Shown piece by piece: positions 35,409-44,324 of a DNA stretch of 64,000 bases. A program made the translations under genes and the position numbers. Numbering within the stretch: the stretch's first letter is position 1; each line of letters opens with the position of its first letter. Below the pieces are notes generated by a model. That model worked only from the letters and a program-made list of their open reading frames with translations, made no database searches and had not been told where the DNA came from. Origin of the DNA: Ruminococcus sp. (GTDB taxonomy: Bacteria > Bacillota > Clostridia > Oscillospirales > Ruminococcaceae); NCBI GenBank assembly GCA_017516465.1, contig JAFXCR010000030.1, positions 40,359-104,358 on the forward strand. The letters run 5' to 3'.

Positions 35409-35903
35409 TCAATCTCTGTTTCTGAAAAGCTCCCTTATTACAAGTCCGGCTCCTGCCGCCGTAAGTCCGAACATTATAATAAATACATACGCCGATGTTG
35501 TACGCCAGTGTATCTGCGTTGAAAGCATAATACTCAGCAGAACAATTACAATTCCTATCGCAACGACAACCCATCCGAACACCTTACGCTCCATAAGAAA
35601 CAGCATCGCTATTCCTACTACGATAGGAAACATTACCATTCCATTCGGTATGTTGAATGATCCGATATGGAAAATATAACCTCTTCCCCAGCTGCTCGAT
35701 ACATAAAGATTATTGAAAATCATAAACAGACCGCCTGCAAGCATCAGAAGTCCCACGAAAAATCCGAGAAGACTATCACCTTCACTTTTTCCGGAAATTC
35801 TTCTTCGTGAAGAAGATGATGAAGATGATGATAATGAGCTGTTCATTTCACGGAGCTCCTCATAAATCTTTTCAAGCTCCTTATCGCCGTTTGAGTTTGT
35901 CAT
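35409..35903 (-). CDS. Small four-helix membrane protein
   Basis: A 164-residue protein: a hydrophilic, Ser-rich N-terminus with a short helical segment (LEKIYEELREMNSS), then four membrane segments between about 50 and 155. No known family motif is recognised; it resembles generic DUF-type membrane proteins of Firmicutes. The ATG at 35903 has AAAGGAGG. Alternative longer start at 35933 overlaps the tRNA promoter and is rejected. Confidence 0.7.
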   Translation of the reverse strand: MTNSNGDKELEKIYEELREMNSSLSSSSSSSSRRRISGKSEGDSLLGFFVGLLMLAGGLFMIFNNLYVSSSWGRGYIFHIGSFNIPNGMVMFPIVVGIAMLFLMERKVFGWVVVAIGIVIVLLSIMLSTQIHWRTTSAYVFIIMFGLTAAGAGLVIRELFRNRD

Positions 35904-35926
35904 TTTAAAATTCCTCCTTTTTAGTA

Positions 35927-35956
35927 TTGACATCCTGTTATACTTTGTGGTATAAT
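35927..35956 (+). promoter_or_regulatory. Promoter of tRNA-Leu
   Basis: TTGACA (35927-35932), 18-bp spacer, TATAAT (35951-35956), 18 bases before the mature tRNA 5' end. Confidence 0.75.
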
Positions 35957-35974
35957 AGATATGTTAAATGATGT

Positions 35975-36061
35975 GCCGGTGTGATGGAATTGGCAGACGT
36001 GTCGGACTCAAAATCCGATGGTAGCAATACCGTACCGGTTCGACCCCGGTCACCGGCACCA
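35975..36061 (+). tRNA. tRNA-Leu (anticodon CAA)
   Basis: An 87-base class II tRNA with acceptor arms GCCGGTG/CACCGGC, anticodon loop CTCAAAA (anticodon CAA, reading UUG), a variable arm, T arm with GGTTCGACC, discriminator A and an encoded CCA end (36059-36061). Confidence 0.95.
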
Positions 36062-36073
36062 TATTTTTTCAGT

Positions 36074-36102
36074 GGGAGCGTTTTAATCGCTCCCCTTTTT
36101 TT
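36074..36102 (+). terminator. Terminator of tRNA-Leu
   Basis: A 7-bp perfect stem (GGGAGCG/CGCTCCC) followed by CTTTTTTT, 12 bases after the tRNA. Confidence 0.85.
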
Positions 36103-36103
36103 A

Positions 36104-37408
36104 TCAGTTTACGATCTCAATATAATCTTTTGAGACGTATCCAAAGCTGTTTTTGAACACAATCTTATACCAATCGCCTTCCATACCAACGATCTCTACG
36201 ATGCTACCCTTTGCGACCATTCCAATAACATCATACCCCTTATCAGGACCTTTTCTTACATTGAGATCTGTTTCCTTTGTCACAACTCTGCCCTGCTGAT
36301 TCTGCGGAGTTGTGCTTCCTGTCGAAACAACAAGCAGAACGCTCGCACCTTTTTTCAACTTTGTCTCCGGAGCTATATCCTGACTGATAACACTGCCTGC
36401 CGGTACAGAATCGCTTTCCCTATATGCCGTATTCACTAAAAGTCCGTACTTTTCAATTTCTTTCTTTGCATCTTCAAAGCTTCTTCCCCGTACATCCGGA
36501 ACAGAAACCTCTTCGCTTCCCTTAGAAACATAAAGTATTATTTCTGTTCCCTCGACAACTACTGTTTTTTCCGGAACACTCTGTCGGATTACAGTATCCT
36601 TCGTTTCCTCGGAATTTTCTTCTACGATTTCCACAACGAAACCCGCATCCTCCAGAAGCTTTTCCGCTTCAGCACCGTTTATTCCGCACACATTCGGCAT
36701 TGAATAACGTCTCAGCTCCGGTGATTCAGTTTCAGGCTCAGCAGACGTAGTCTCAATTATCGAAGATAAATCATCGTCATCGTCCTTCTTTTTATCGCTA
36801 TCTTCTCCGATGGTTATCTCGTTTGGATTGTCATTTCCTGAATCATCATCTTTGTTATTAAAGAGCATTACCAATATTACTCCGGCAATGGCACTGAGAA
36901 GCAGAACAGCAATAATCACAAGAATTATTAATCCGCTGTTTCCACTTTTCTTTTTTTTGCTGTAAGCCGGCGAAGGTGTCTGATACATTCTCTGAGCATT
37001 GTAACCTGCCTGATTTCCATACATATTCTGTGGCTGCTGGGAATACCCCTGCGGCTGTCCTCCATATGGTGCAGGAGTTTGTGGCTGAGAATATCCCTGC
37101 GGCTGTCCTCCATATGGTGCGGGAGTTTGCGGCTGAGAATATCCCTGCTGCCGTCCTCCATATGATGCGGGAGTTTGCGGCTGAGAGTATCCCTGCTGCC
37201 GTCCACCATAGGGAGCAGTAGGCTGTGCTTGCTGCTTATTTGCGTACATATCTCCGTAAATCTGCTGACCGGCAGCATTTCCATGCGGATATGACTGCTG
37301 AGATCTCTGATTGTTTTTATCAAACGGATTCCGGCTTATTGTATTAACGTTATCAGCTGACGTATATACCGTCTGTTCGTTATCTGAATTTTTATTAAAC
37401 TCTGCCAT
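36104..37408 (-). CDS. PASTA/SH3 membrane protein with Gln-rich tandem repeats
   Basis: A 434-residue protein. Residues 67-130 are four near-identical 16-residue units (YGGRQQGYSQPQTPA type); one membrane segment lies at about 158-183; an acidic linker follows; two PASTA domains (about 230-295 and 296-362) and a C-terminal bacterial SH3 domain (about 373-434, TDLNVRKGPDKGYDVIG) complete it. PASTA and SH3 domains bind peptidoglycan, so the outer part likely senses or holds the cell wall. There is no kinase domain, unlike Stk/PrkC. The ATG at 37408 leaves a 40-bp gap to uppP; a longer frame would overlap it. Confidence 0.82.
   Translation of the reverse strand: MAEFNKNSDNEQTVYTSADNVNTISRNPFDKNNQRSQQSYPHGNAAGQQIYGDMYANKQQAQPTAPYGGRQQGYSQPQTPASYGGRQQGYSQPQTPAPYGGQPQGYSQPQTPAPYGGQPQGYSQQPQNMYGNQAGYNAQRMYQTPSPAYSKKKKSGNSGLIILVIIAVLLLSAIAGVILVMLFNNKDDDSGNDNPNEITIGEDSDKKKDDDDDLSSIIETTSAEPETESPELRRYSMPNVCGINGAEAEKLLEDAGFVVEIVEENSEETKDTVIRQSVPEKTVVVEGTEIILYVSKGSEEVSVPDVRGRSFEDAKKEIEKYGLLVNTAYRESDSVPAGSVISQDIAPETKLKKGASVLLVVSTGSTTPQNQQGRVVTKETDLNVRKGPDKGYDVIGMVAKGSIVEIVGMEGDWYKIVFKNSFGYVSKDYIEIVN
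37019..37210 (-). repeat. Four 48-bp tandem repeats inside the PASTA gene
   Basis: Exactly 4 x 48 bp encoding the 16-residue Gln/Pro/Tyr units. The first two units share RQQ, the last two share QPQ, showing pairwise duplication; the copy number may vary between strains. Confidence 0.85.
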
Positions 37409-37448
37409 ATTTCTTTCCGCCGCTTTATGACAGCAGAACTCACCTCCA

Positions 37449-38315
37449 TTATATAAGTCCTGAAGTTTCAAATATTCCGAAGTACAGAAGAACAAGCACA
37501 CCGAGGATTATTCTGTACCAGCCGAACACCTTGAAATCATGCTTTTTGATGTAATCCATAAGGAATTTTATTACTACTACTGAAACGATAAATGCAGTTA
37601 TCATGCCGGTGAGAAGAACGGCAATTTCAGTTCCTGTGAAGTCAAAACCGAACTTCACTATCTTAAGGAGACTTGCCCCGAACATTACCGGAATTGCAAG
37701 ATAGAATGTAAACTCAGCGGCTACTGTTCTTGAAACTCCGATAAGCAAAGCTCCAACAATTGTTGCACCTGAACGTGAGGTTCCCGGAAAAACTGCGGCA
37801 ATCAGCTGGAATGCACCTATGATAAGTGCCGTTTTATATGTAAGCTCGCTGATACTGCTTATTTTCGCCTGTCTGTCCTTGTTCCAGTTTTCAACAACTA
37901 TAAATGCTATACCAAAAACGATCAGTGCGATTGATACCGTCAGAGGATTATAGAACAGCCTGTTCAGTACATCGTCAAAGAGAAGTCCCACTACGGCTGC
38001 CGGAAGACAGGCTGCAAGCACCTTGAACCACATTGTAAATATGTCTTTTTTGACATATGCTCCTGCCCCGTTCTCAGAAAGCGGTGTGACATTGTTCTTT
38101 TTTCCGAAAGGCCACAGCTTTTTCCAGTAGATAAGCACTACTGCCATAATCGCTCCGAGCTGGATTACTACATCGAACATTTCCTTGAATTCATCGCTCA
38201 TCTTCATTTTCAGGAATTCATCCACCAGAATGAGATGTCCGGTACTGCTGACAGGAAGCCATTCCGTTATACCTTCAACAATTCCGAGGAATATTGATTT
38301 GATAATCTCTGTCAT
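37449..38315 (-). CDS. uppP: Undecaprenyl-diphosphatase (UppP/BacA)
   Basis: A 288-residue polytopic membrane enzyme that recycles undecaprenyl pyrophosphate to the lipid carrier for peptidoglycan. The two active-site motifs are present: VEGITEWLPVSSTGHLIL near the N-terminus and PGTSRSGATI in the second half. Length is typical. It lies upstream of the PASTA/SH3 gene in the same direction. Ribosome site GGAG. Confidence 0.95.
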   Translation of the reverse strand: MTEIIKSIFLGIVEGITEWLPVSSTGHLILVDEFLKMKMSDEFKEMFDVVIQLGAIMAVVLIYWKKLWPFGKKNNVTPLSENGAGAYVKKDIFTMWFKVLAACLPAAVVGLLFDDVLNRLFYNPLTVSIALIVFGIAFIVVENWNKDRQAKISSISELTYKTALIIGAFQLIAAVFPGTSRSGATIVGALLIGVSRTVAAEFTFYLAIPVMFGASLLKIVKFGFDFTGTEIAVLLTGMITAFIVSVVVIKFLMDYIKKHDFKVFGWYRIILGVLVLLYFGIFETSGLI

Positions 38316-38467
38316 TACTATAATTTCTCCTTCATTGAATTCTGTTTTTACATTATATTAATTATATCATACATATATTATAATGTCAAACAATATACCA
38401 ATATTTCACTATTTGTAATCATACCGTTACATTCATAAAAAATCTGTGTGATTCTGATAAATTCCCG

Positions 38468-38496
38468 TTGACATTTTACGGAATGTATGCTATAAT
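38468..38496 (+). promoter_or_regulatory. Consensus promoter of the valS T-box transcript
   Basis: TTGACA (38468-38473), 17-bp spacer, TATAAT (38491-38496); both boxes are perfect. Confidence 0.8.
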
Positions 38497-38510
38497 CATG
38501 GTATATTCCA

Positions 38511-38766
38511 AAGGCTTTGACGAAGAGGAGTAGGTATGTTTCCGCTTTCAGAGAGCTGTCGGACGGTGCGAGACAGCAGCATGGGATGTGCCGAAGTAGC
38601 TTCTGAGCTTCATGGGCGAAGGTTTCTGTGTAGTCCATGGCGTGCTTCTCACGTTACAGGGAAAGAAGCTGAACGGCTTCGCAGAGTGCGGGGATATCCC
38701 CCGAATTCAGGTGGTAACACGGACTATGTTCGCCCTGAACCTATTTTACGGTTCGGGGCGTTTTTA
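38511..38766 (+). ncRNA. T-box riboswitch controlling valS
   Basis: A typical leader: GAAGAGGAGTAG start of stem I, AGAGAGCTGTCGG and GGTGCGAGACAGC distal stem I elements, a probable Val specifier GTA at 38596-38598 (GAAGTAGC context), the T-box GGTGGTAACACGG (38710-38722), and an intrinsic terminator (38731-38741 with 38750-38760, then five T). Uncharged tRNA-Val should favour the antiterminator and switch on valS and the genes behind it. The codon choice is the least certain part. Confidence 0.92.
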
Positions 38767-38801
38767 TACCCGAATCAATTTATCAGAAGGAGAATTTTAA
38801 A

Positions 38802-41423
38802 ATGGCAAAGGAACTTGCTAAATCCTACAATCCAAAGGATTTTGAAGACAGAATTTATGCTGCATGGAACGACAAGGGATGCTTCCGTGCAGAGGTTGAC
38901 GAAAAGAAAACTCCCTATACTATCGTTATTCCGCCTCCGAACATCACAGGACAGCTCCACATGGGACACGCTCTCGATGAAACTTTACAGGATATCCTTA
39001 TCCGCTGGAAGCGTATGAGTGGTTACTCAGCACTGTGGCTTCCCGGAACAGATCACGCAGCTATCGCAACAGAAGCCAAAATCGTTGAGGCTATGCGTGC
39101 AGAAGGCGTTACAAAGGAAGATCTCGGACGTGACGGCTTCATGGAACGTGCATGGGAATGGAAAAAGCAGTACGGCGGACGTATCTGCGAACAGCTCAAG
39201 AAGCTCGGTTCATCATGCGACTGGTCAAGAGAACGCTTCACTATGGACGAAGGCTGCTCGAAGGCTGTTAAGGAAGTTTTCGTAAAATACTACGAAAAAG
39301 GCCTTATTTACAGAGGCGAAAGAATTATCAACTGGTGCCCTAAGTGCAAAACCTCTCTCTCTGATGCAGAAGTAACCTACGAAGATCAGGCTGGTCATTT
39401 CTGGCACCTCCGCTATAAGATCAAGGATTCTGACGGTTATCTTGAACTCGCTACAACCCGTCCGGAAACACTTCTCGGCGATACCGCTGTTGCTGTAAAC
39501 CCCAACGATGAGCGTTACAAGGATTTAGTCGGCAAAATGGTTATCCTTCCTCTCGTTCACCGTGAAATCCCTATCGTTGCTGATGATTACGTTGAAATGG
39601 ACTTCGGAACAGGCGTTGTAAAGATCACTCCGGCACACGACCCCAACGACTTTGAAGTTGGTCTTCGACACAAGCTCCCGATCATTAATGTAATGAACGA
39701 CGACGCTACTATCGTTGAGGATTATCCCAAGTACGCCGGAATGGACAGATACGAAGCAAGAAAGGCTATCGTTGCTGATCTCGAAGCTGAAGGTGCTCTT
39801 GTTAAAATCGAAGAATACAGCCACAATGTAGGTACCTGCTACCGCTGCGGAACTACCGTTGAACCTAAGGTTTCTACACAGTGGTTCGTTAAGATGCAGC
39901 CCCTCGCTCAGCCCGCTATCGACGCTGTAAAGAACGGCGATACTAAGTTTGTTCCTGAGCGTTTCGACAAGATCTACTTCCACTGGCTTGAAAATATCCG
40001 TGACTGGTGTATCTCCCGTCAGATCTGGTGGGGACATCAGATCCCTGCATTCTACTGCGACGAATGCGGCGAAATGATCGTTACAAAGGAAGACGGAGCT
40101 GTATGTCCTAAATGCGGAAAGCCTATGAGACAGGATCCTGACACTCTTGATACATGGTTCAGTTCTGCTCTCTGGCCTTTCTCTACTCTCGGCTGGCCTG
40201 AGAAAACAGCTGATCTCGACTATTTCTACCCCACAAATACACTCGTTACCGGCTATGATATCATCTTCTTCTGGGTTATCAGAATGATGTTCAGCGGTCT
40301 TGAAAATATGGGCAAGGTTCCTTTCGATACTGTTCTTATTCACGGTCTTGTCCGTGACGCTCAGGGACGCAAGATGTCCAAATCCCTCGGCAACGGTATT
40401 GATCCGCTTGAGGTTATCAACGAATATGGTGCAGATGCTCTCCGCTTCATGCTTGCTACCGGAAATTCTCCCGGAAACGATATGCGTTACATCGACGACA
40501 AGGTAAAGGCTGCAAGAAACTTCGCAAACAAGCTCTGGAATGCTTCACGCTTCATCATGATGAATCTCCCCGAAGACTTTGAATTCAAGGGACTTCCTGA
40601 AAAGCTTGAAATCGAGGATAAGTGGCTTATCAATAAATTCAACCTCCTTGCTAAAGAAGTAGGTGAAAATCTCGACAAGTACGAGCTTGGTATCGCTTCA
40701 CAGAAAATCTACGACTTCATCTGGGATATCTACTGCGACTGGTACATCGAGCTTACAAAGCCCCGTATTCAGGCTGGCGGCGAATCCAAGGCAAGTGCAC
40801 AGGCTGTTCTTGTATGGGCAATGCAGGGTATGCTGAAGCTTCTCCACCCCTTCATGCCGTTCATCACAGAGGAAATCTGGCAGGTTCTCACAAATGAGAA
40901 ATCCATGATAATCCTTGAAACATATCCCACATACGACAGCACTATCGACTACTCCGCAGAGGAAAAGTCATTTGAAAAGATAATTTCAGCTATCAAGGCT
41001 GTAAGAAATACACGCACTGAAATGAACGTTCCGCCGTCAGTAAAGGCTAAGCTTATCATCGAAACTGACGAGCCTGAGCTTTACTCATCATGTGCGGCAT
41101 TCTTCGAGAAGCTTGCTTCCGCTTCTTCTGTTGAGGCAGGAGCTTCCGTTGAGCACGAAAACTGCGCAAATGCCGTTACAGATTCCGCAAGAATTTTCAT
41201 TCCTATGGACGAACTTGTTGACAAGGAAAAGGAAATCGCTCGTCTTGAAAAGGAAAAGGCTAAGGTTCAGAAGGATCTTGACTTCCTCAGCGGAAAGCTC
41301 AATAACCCCGGATTTGTTGCTAAGGCTCCCGCACAGCTTATCGAGGCTGAAAAGGCTAAGCTTGCAAAGGCTGAGGAAAAAATGGCTAAGATCGAGCAGT
41401 CAATTGCCGCATTCAAGGCATAA
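38802..41423 (+). CDS. valS: Valyl-tRNA synthetase
   Basis: An 873-residue class Ia synthetase that charges tRNA-Val. Signatures: PPPNITGQLHMGHAL (HIGH), RKMSKSLGNG (KMSKS), the CP1 editing domain (TTRPETLLGDTAVAV), and a C-terminal coiled coil rich in Lys/Glu (about 800-873). Two CxxC pairs in the CP1 insertion suggest a zinc site. Codon use is that of a highly expressed gene. Ribosome site AGAAGGAG; expression is set by the T-box leader. Confidence 0.97.
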   Translation: MAKELAKSYNPKDFEDRIYAAWNDKGCFRAEVDEKKTPYTIVIPPPNITGQLHMGHALDETLQDILIRWKRMSGYSALWLPGTDHAAIATEAKIVEAMRAEGVTKEDLGRDGFMERAWEWKKQYGGRICEQLKKLGSSCDWSRERFTMDEGCSKAVKEVFVKYYEKGLIYRGERIINWCPKCKTSLSDAEVTYEDQAGHFWHLRYKIKDSDGYLELATTRPETLLGDTAVAVNPNDERYKDLVGKMVILPLVHREIPIVADDYVEMDFGTGVVKITPAHDPNDFEVGLRHKLPIINVMNDDATIVEDYPKYAGMDRYEARKAIVADLEAEGALVKIEEYSHNVGTCYRCGTTVEPKVSTQWFVKMQPLAQPAIDAVKNGDTKFVPERFDKIYFHWLENIRDWCISRQIWWGHQIPAFYCDECGEMIVTKEDGAVCPKCGKPMRQDPDTLDTWFSSALWPFSTLGWPEKTADLDYFYPTNTLVTGYDIIFFWVIRMMFSGLENMGKVPFDTVLIHGLVRDAQGRKMSKSLGNGIDPLEVINEYGADALRFMLATGNSPGNDMRYIDDKVKAARNFANKLWNASRFIMMNLPEDFEFKGLPEKLEIEDKWLINKFNLLAKEVGENLDKYELGIASQKIYDFIWDIYCDWYIELTKPRIQAGGESKASAQAVLVWAMQGMLKLLHPFMPFITEEIWQVLTNEKSMIILETYPTYDSTIDYSAEEKSFEKIISAIKAVRNTRTEMNVPPSVKAKLIIETDEPELYSSCAAFFEKLASASSVEAGASVEHENCANAVTDSARIFIPMDELVDKEKEIARLEKEKAKVQKDLDFLSGKLNNPGFVAKAPAQLIEAEKAKLAKAEEKMAKIEQSIAAFKA

Positions 41424-41424
41424 A

Positions 41425-41781
41425 ATGACAATCAACAGGGAAGATATCTTCCGCTATGTCAGGGAAAAATACAGCACCTCTCCCGATTATCCGTGGGAGA
41501 GGGACGCTGATTCCGCTGTACTCAGAAAATCAAACAAAAAATGGTACGGACTTGTCATGAACATCCGCAGAAGCGTTATTGACGGAAAAAGCGAGGGCTG
41601 CACTGATATCCTCAATGTAAAGTGCAGTCAGCTTGTCCGTGAAGTGCTTATAGGCGAAGGGAAGGCAATTCCGGCTTACCACATGAACAAACGGCTGTGG
41701 ATAAGTATTCCCCTTGATGGTGGAATATCATTTACTGAAATCTGCGGTGTAATCGACGAAAGTTATGAGTTGGTGAAGTGA
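41425..41781 (+). CDS. MmcQ/YjbR-family protein
   Basis: A 118-residue protein matching MmcQ/YjbR (CyaY-like fold): SPDYPWERDADSAVLRK, KWYGLVMNI, and the C-terminal HMNKRLWISIPLDGG with YELVK. These proteins have a DNA-binding-type fold but no settled role. It starts one base after the valS stop, so it is read from the same transcript. Confidence 0.85.
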   Translation: MTINREDIFRYVREKYSTSPDYPWERDADSAVLRKSNKKWYGLVMNIRRSVIDGKSEGCTDILNVKCSQLVREVLIGEGKAIPAYHMNKRLWISIPLDGGISFTEICGVIDESYELVK

Positions 41782-41783
41782 TT

Positions 41784-42086
41784 ATGATTAAACACATTGT
41801 AATGTTCAAATTCAAAGCAACAGAGGGAATGAGCGAATACGACAACGCTCTTGAAGCAAAAAAGCGTTTCGAGGACGTAATTACAAAGGTTGAGAAGCTT
41901 AAAAAGGGAGAGCTTGTTATCAACTCCGCTGACGCTCCCGAAAGCAATTACACAATCGCTCTTATCTGCGATTTTGACGATATAGAGGGACTTAACGCAT
42001 ATCAGGTACATCCGGCACACGTTGAGTTTGCAAAATTCATAGGCACAGTAAAGACAGAACGTGCCTGCATTGATTACGAATTTTAA
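41784..42086 (+). CDS. Dabb (stress-responsive A/B barrel) protein
   Basis: A 100-residue single-domain protein with the Dabb pattern MIKHIVMFKFKA... and ALICDFDDIEGLNAYQVHPAHVEF. Dimeric ferredoxin-like barrels of this kind bind small ligands; the role here is unknown. The ATG at 41784 is preferred to a GTG two codons earlier that overlaps the previous stop. Confidence 0.85.
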   Translation: MIKHIVMFKFKATEGMSEYDNALEAKKRFEDVITKVEKLKKGELVINSADAPESNYTIALICDFDDIEGLNAYQVHPAHVEFAKFIGTVKTERACIDYEF

Positions 42087-42156
42087 AGCGTGATATGCAT
42101 TAAAAATAAATAATATTGCCGTTAGCACTGTACGGCAGAAAACGGAGGGAAAAAAC

Positions 42157-42900
42157 ATGACAAACTTAAAAGGAAAATGGGCACTTCTCACTGGTGCAAG
42201 CAGAGGAATCGGATATCTTTCTGCAATCGAAATGGCTAAACAGGGCTGTAATCTCGTACTTCACAGCCGCAGAGCAGAGCACTGTCAGAAGGTTCTTGAT
42301 GACGTAAAGGCTCTCGGCGTTGACGCTTATGTCGTTGAAGCAGAGCTTTCCGATCTTGATTCTGTTGAAAAAATGCTCGCTGAGATCGATGCAAAGGGTA
42401 CTCCCATTGACATCATACTCAACAACGCCGGACTTCAGATCGCATACCGTACTGAATATCTCAAAACTCCTGTATCTGACTATGATATCAGCTTCAAGGT
42501 AAACACAACTGCTCCTATGATGATCTGCTATCACTTCCTGCCTCAGATGGCTGAGCGTGGCTTCGGAAGAATCGTAAATACTACAAGTGGTATAAATCTT
42601 GAACCGGAACAGGCTGGATATTCCGCTGCAAAGGCTGCTCTCAACAAAGTAACTATCGACCTTGGATTAAAATATCAGGGAACTGATATCACTCTCAACC
42701 TCGCTGATCCCGGCTGGTGCAGAACTGATCTCGGCGGCCCTAACGCTCCTAATTCACCCGAAAGTGCACTCCCCGGCGTTCTTGTCGGAGCTTTCGTAAA
42801 CGACAAAAAATCGGGAAGAATCTTCTCTGCACAGGAATTCTCAGGCATGAGCCTTGAGGACGCTGTTGCAAAGGCTGAATCTCAGGACAGTCCCTACTGA
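42157..42900 (+). CDS. SDR-family oxidoreductase
   Basis: A 247-residue short-chain dehydrogenase. TGASRGIG cofactor motif near the N-terminus, NNAG, a catalytic Ser in NTTSGIN and YSAAK (Tyr-x3-Lys) are all present. Substrate is not evident. Ribosome site GGAGGG. The 70-bp gap before it has no terminator, and it is followed after one base by folC. Confidence 0.87.
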   Translation: MTNLKGKWALLTGASRGIGYLSAIEMAKQGCNLVLHSRRAEHCQKVLDDVKALGVDAYVVEAELSDLDSVEKMLAEIDAKGTPIDIILNNAGLQIAYRTEYLKTPVSDYDISFKVNTTAPMMICYHFLPQMAERGFGRIVNTTSGINLEPEQAGYSAAKAALNKVTIDLGLKYQGTDITLNLADPGWCRTDLGGPNAPNSPESALPGVLVGAFVNDKKSGRIFSAQEFSGMSLEDAVAKAESQDSPY

Positions 42901-42901
42901 T

Positions 42902-44167
42902 ATGAATTTTGATCAGGCTATGGAATTCATCGGCTCGTACAGCAAGTCAGGAAAGCCGGTGACGGATCTCTCCCGTGCGGAAGATCTAATGAAACGTATA
43001 GGAAACCCCGAAAAATCGCTGAAATTCGTTCATGTAGCCGGTACTAACGGCAAAGGCTCGACTGTTGAGTACATCTCAAACGCTCTGATATACTCAGGGT
43101 ATAAGACAGGACAGTTTACATCACCTTTCGTACTCCATTATACGGACAGAATCCGCATAAACGGTACCGAAATTAACGAAGAATCTCTCTGCAAAATCGC
43201 AGAATTCGTCCGTGAACGTGCGGCAGATCAGGAATATTCGCAGTTTGAAATAACTATGGCTATCGCTCTGCTGTGGTTTGAACGTGAGGGCTGCGATATC
43301 GTGGTTCTGGAAGCTGGTATCGGCGGTCTGCTGGACTGCACAAATGTGATTCCTCCGCCGCTTGTATCAGTCATAACCTCGATTTCCCTTGATCATACGG
43401 CGATTCTTGGCGATACCGTTGAAAAAATTGCACGTCAGAAAGCGGGAATAATAAAGAAAAATTCTGCTGTTGTACTGTCAATGTTCAACAAAGCCAATGT
43501 AATCGATATTGTAAAAAATACCGCACAGTCAAATAATGCCGATTTCATACTGCCTGATTTCCGGAAATTTGAACGTCTGGCTATGCAGGCTGACGGAAAT
43601 CCGTTTATTTATAAGGGTGTACAATACAAAACAGCGATGTTTGGTTTTCATCAGCCCGTAAATGCCGTAACCGCAATCGAGGTTTGCATATTTCTGATGA
43701 AAAAAGGAATTGTAATCCCCGATTATGCAATCAGACAATCCGTAGAAACAACAAAAATCAAGGCTCGTGTACAATATATCAACGATATACCCCCTTTTAT
43801 AGTTGACGGAGGTCATAACCCCGACGGAGTCTATGCTCTATGTTTTGTTCTTGACGATATGAGAATCAGAGGCAGAAAAATCTACACTGTAATGGGCATG
43901 ATCGATTCAAAGGACTACGAAGAAAGTGTTGAGCTTATATCAAAACTCAGCGACAGATTCTTCGCCGTTGACAGCTTTGCTCCGAATGCAGTTCCCACTG
44001 AAAAACTCGCTGAGATCGCCGGAATGAATACTTCCGCAGAAGCTTGTTCATCCCTTGAAGAATCAGTCGCAAAAGCAAAGGCTCTCGCCCTTGAAAATGA
44101 CGGTATCGTGGTTGTCTGCGGATCACTATATCTTGCAAGCCAGTATCTCAATATTTACGAAAACTAA
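42902..44167 (+). CDS. folC: Folylpolyglutamate / dihydrofolate synthase
   Basis: A 421-residue Mur-ligase-superfamily enzyme that adds glutamate to folates. Seen: HVAGTNGKGST ATP loop, FTSPFVLHYTDRIRINGTEI, LEAGIGGLLDCTN, and SLDHTAILGDTVEKIARQKAGI. The ATG at 42902 follows the SDR stop by one base; a longer frame lies inside the SDR gene. valS-folC adjacency is known from Bacillus; here three genes lie between them. Confidence 0.92.
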   Translation: MNFDQAMEFIGSYSKSGKPVTDLSRAEDLMKRIGNPEKSLKFVHVAGTNGKGSTVEYISNALIYSGYKTGQFTSPFVLHYTDRIRINGTEINEESLCKIAEFVRERAADQEYSQFEITMAIALLWFEREGCDIVVLEAGIGGLLDCTNVIPPPLVSVITSISLDHTAILGDTVEKIARQKAGIIKKNSAVVLSMFNKANVIDIVKNTAQSNNADFILPDFRKFERLAMQADGNPFIYKGVQYKTAMFGFHQPVNAVTAIEVCIFLMKKGIVIPDYAIRQSVETTKIKARVQYINDIPPFIVDGGHNPDGVYALCFVLDDMRIRGRKIYTVMGMIDSKDYEESVELISKLSDRFFAVDSFAPNAVPTEKLAEIAGMNTSAEACSSLEESVAKAKALALENDGIVVVCGSLYLASQYLNIYEN

Positions 44168-44188
44168 CAAAAACAACGTTATCATAAG

Positions 44189-44230
44189 CAGATATATTTG
44201 TAATTGATTACAAATATATCTGTTTTTTTT
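44189..44230 (+). terminator. Terminator of the valS-folC operon
   Basis: A perfect 16-bp inverted repeat (CAGATATATTTGTAAT, 44189-44204, with 44207-44222) followed by eight T. The minimal spacer is 2 nt, so the real loop opens several inner pairs. Confidence 0.85.
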
Positions 44231-44250
44231 CGATTTGATGCAATAAAGTC

Positions 44251-44279
44251 TTGAAATTTTATCCATGTAATGATATAAT
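44251..44279 (+). promoter_or_regulatory. Promoter of gdhA
   Basis: TTGAAA (44251-44256), 17-bp spacer, TATAAT (44274-44279), 45 bases before the ATG. Confidence 0.7.
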
Positions 44280-44324
44280 TTTATAAACTGCATTTGCAGA
44301 ATCTATTAAAGGGGGTTTTTTAAC

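Noticed and set aside
37019-37210. Regular 48-bp repeats as a CRISPR array
   Set aside because: The units are contiguous, without spacers, and keep a coding frame; no cas genes are in the window.
38378-38638. Open frame over the valS leader
   Set aside because: It lies on the minus strand across the T-box promoter and stem I, whose RNA features explain the sequence.
39525-40343. A 272-codon minus-strand frame inside valS
   Set aside because: Shadow of the biased codon use of valS; no start signal or recognisable domain.
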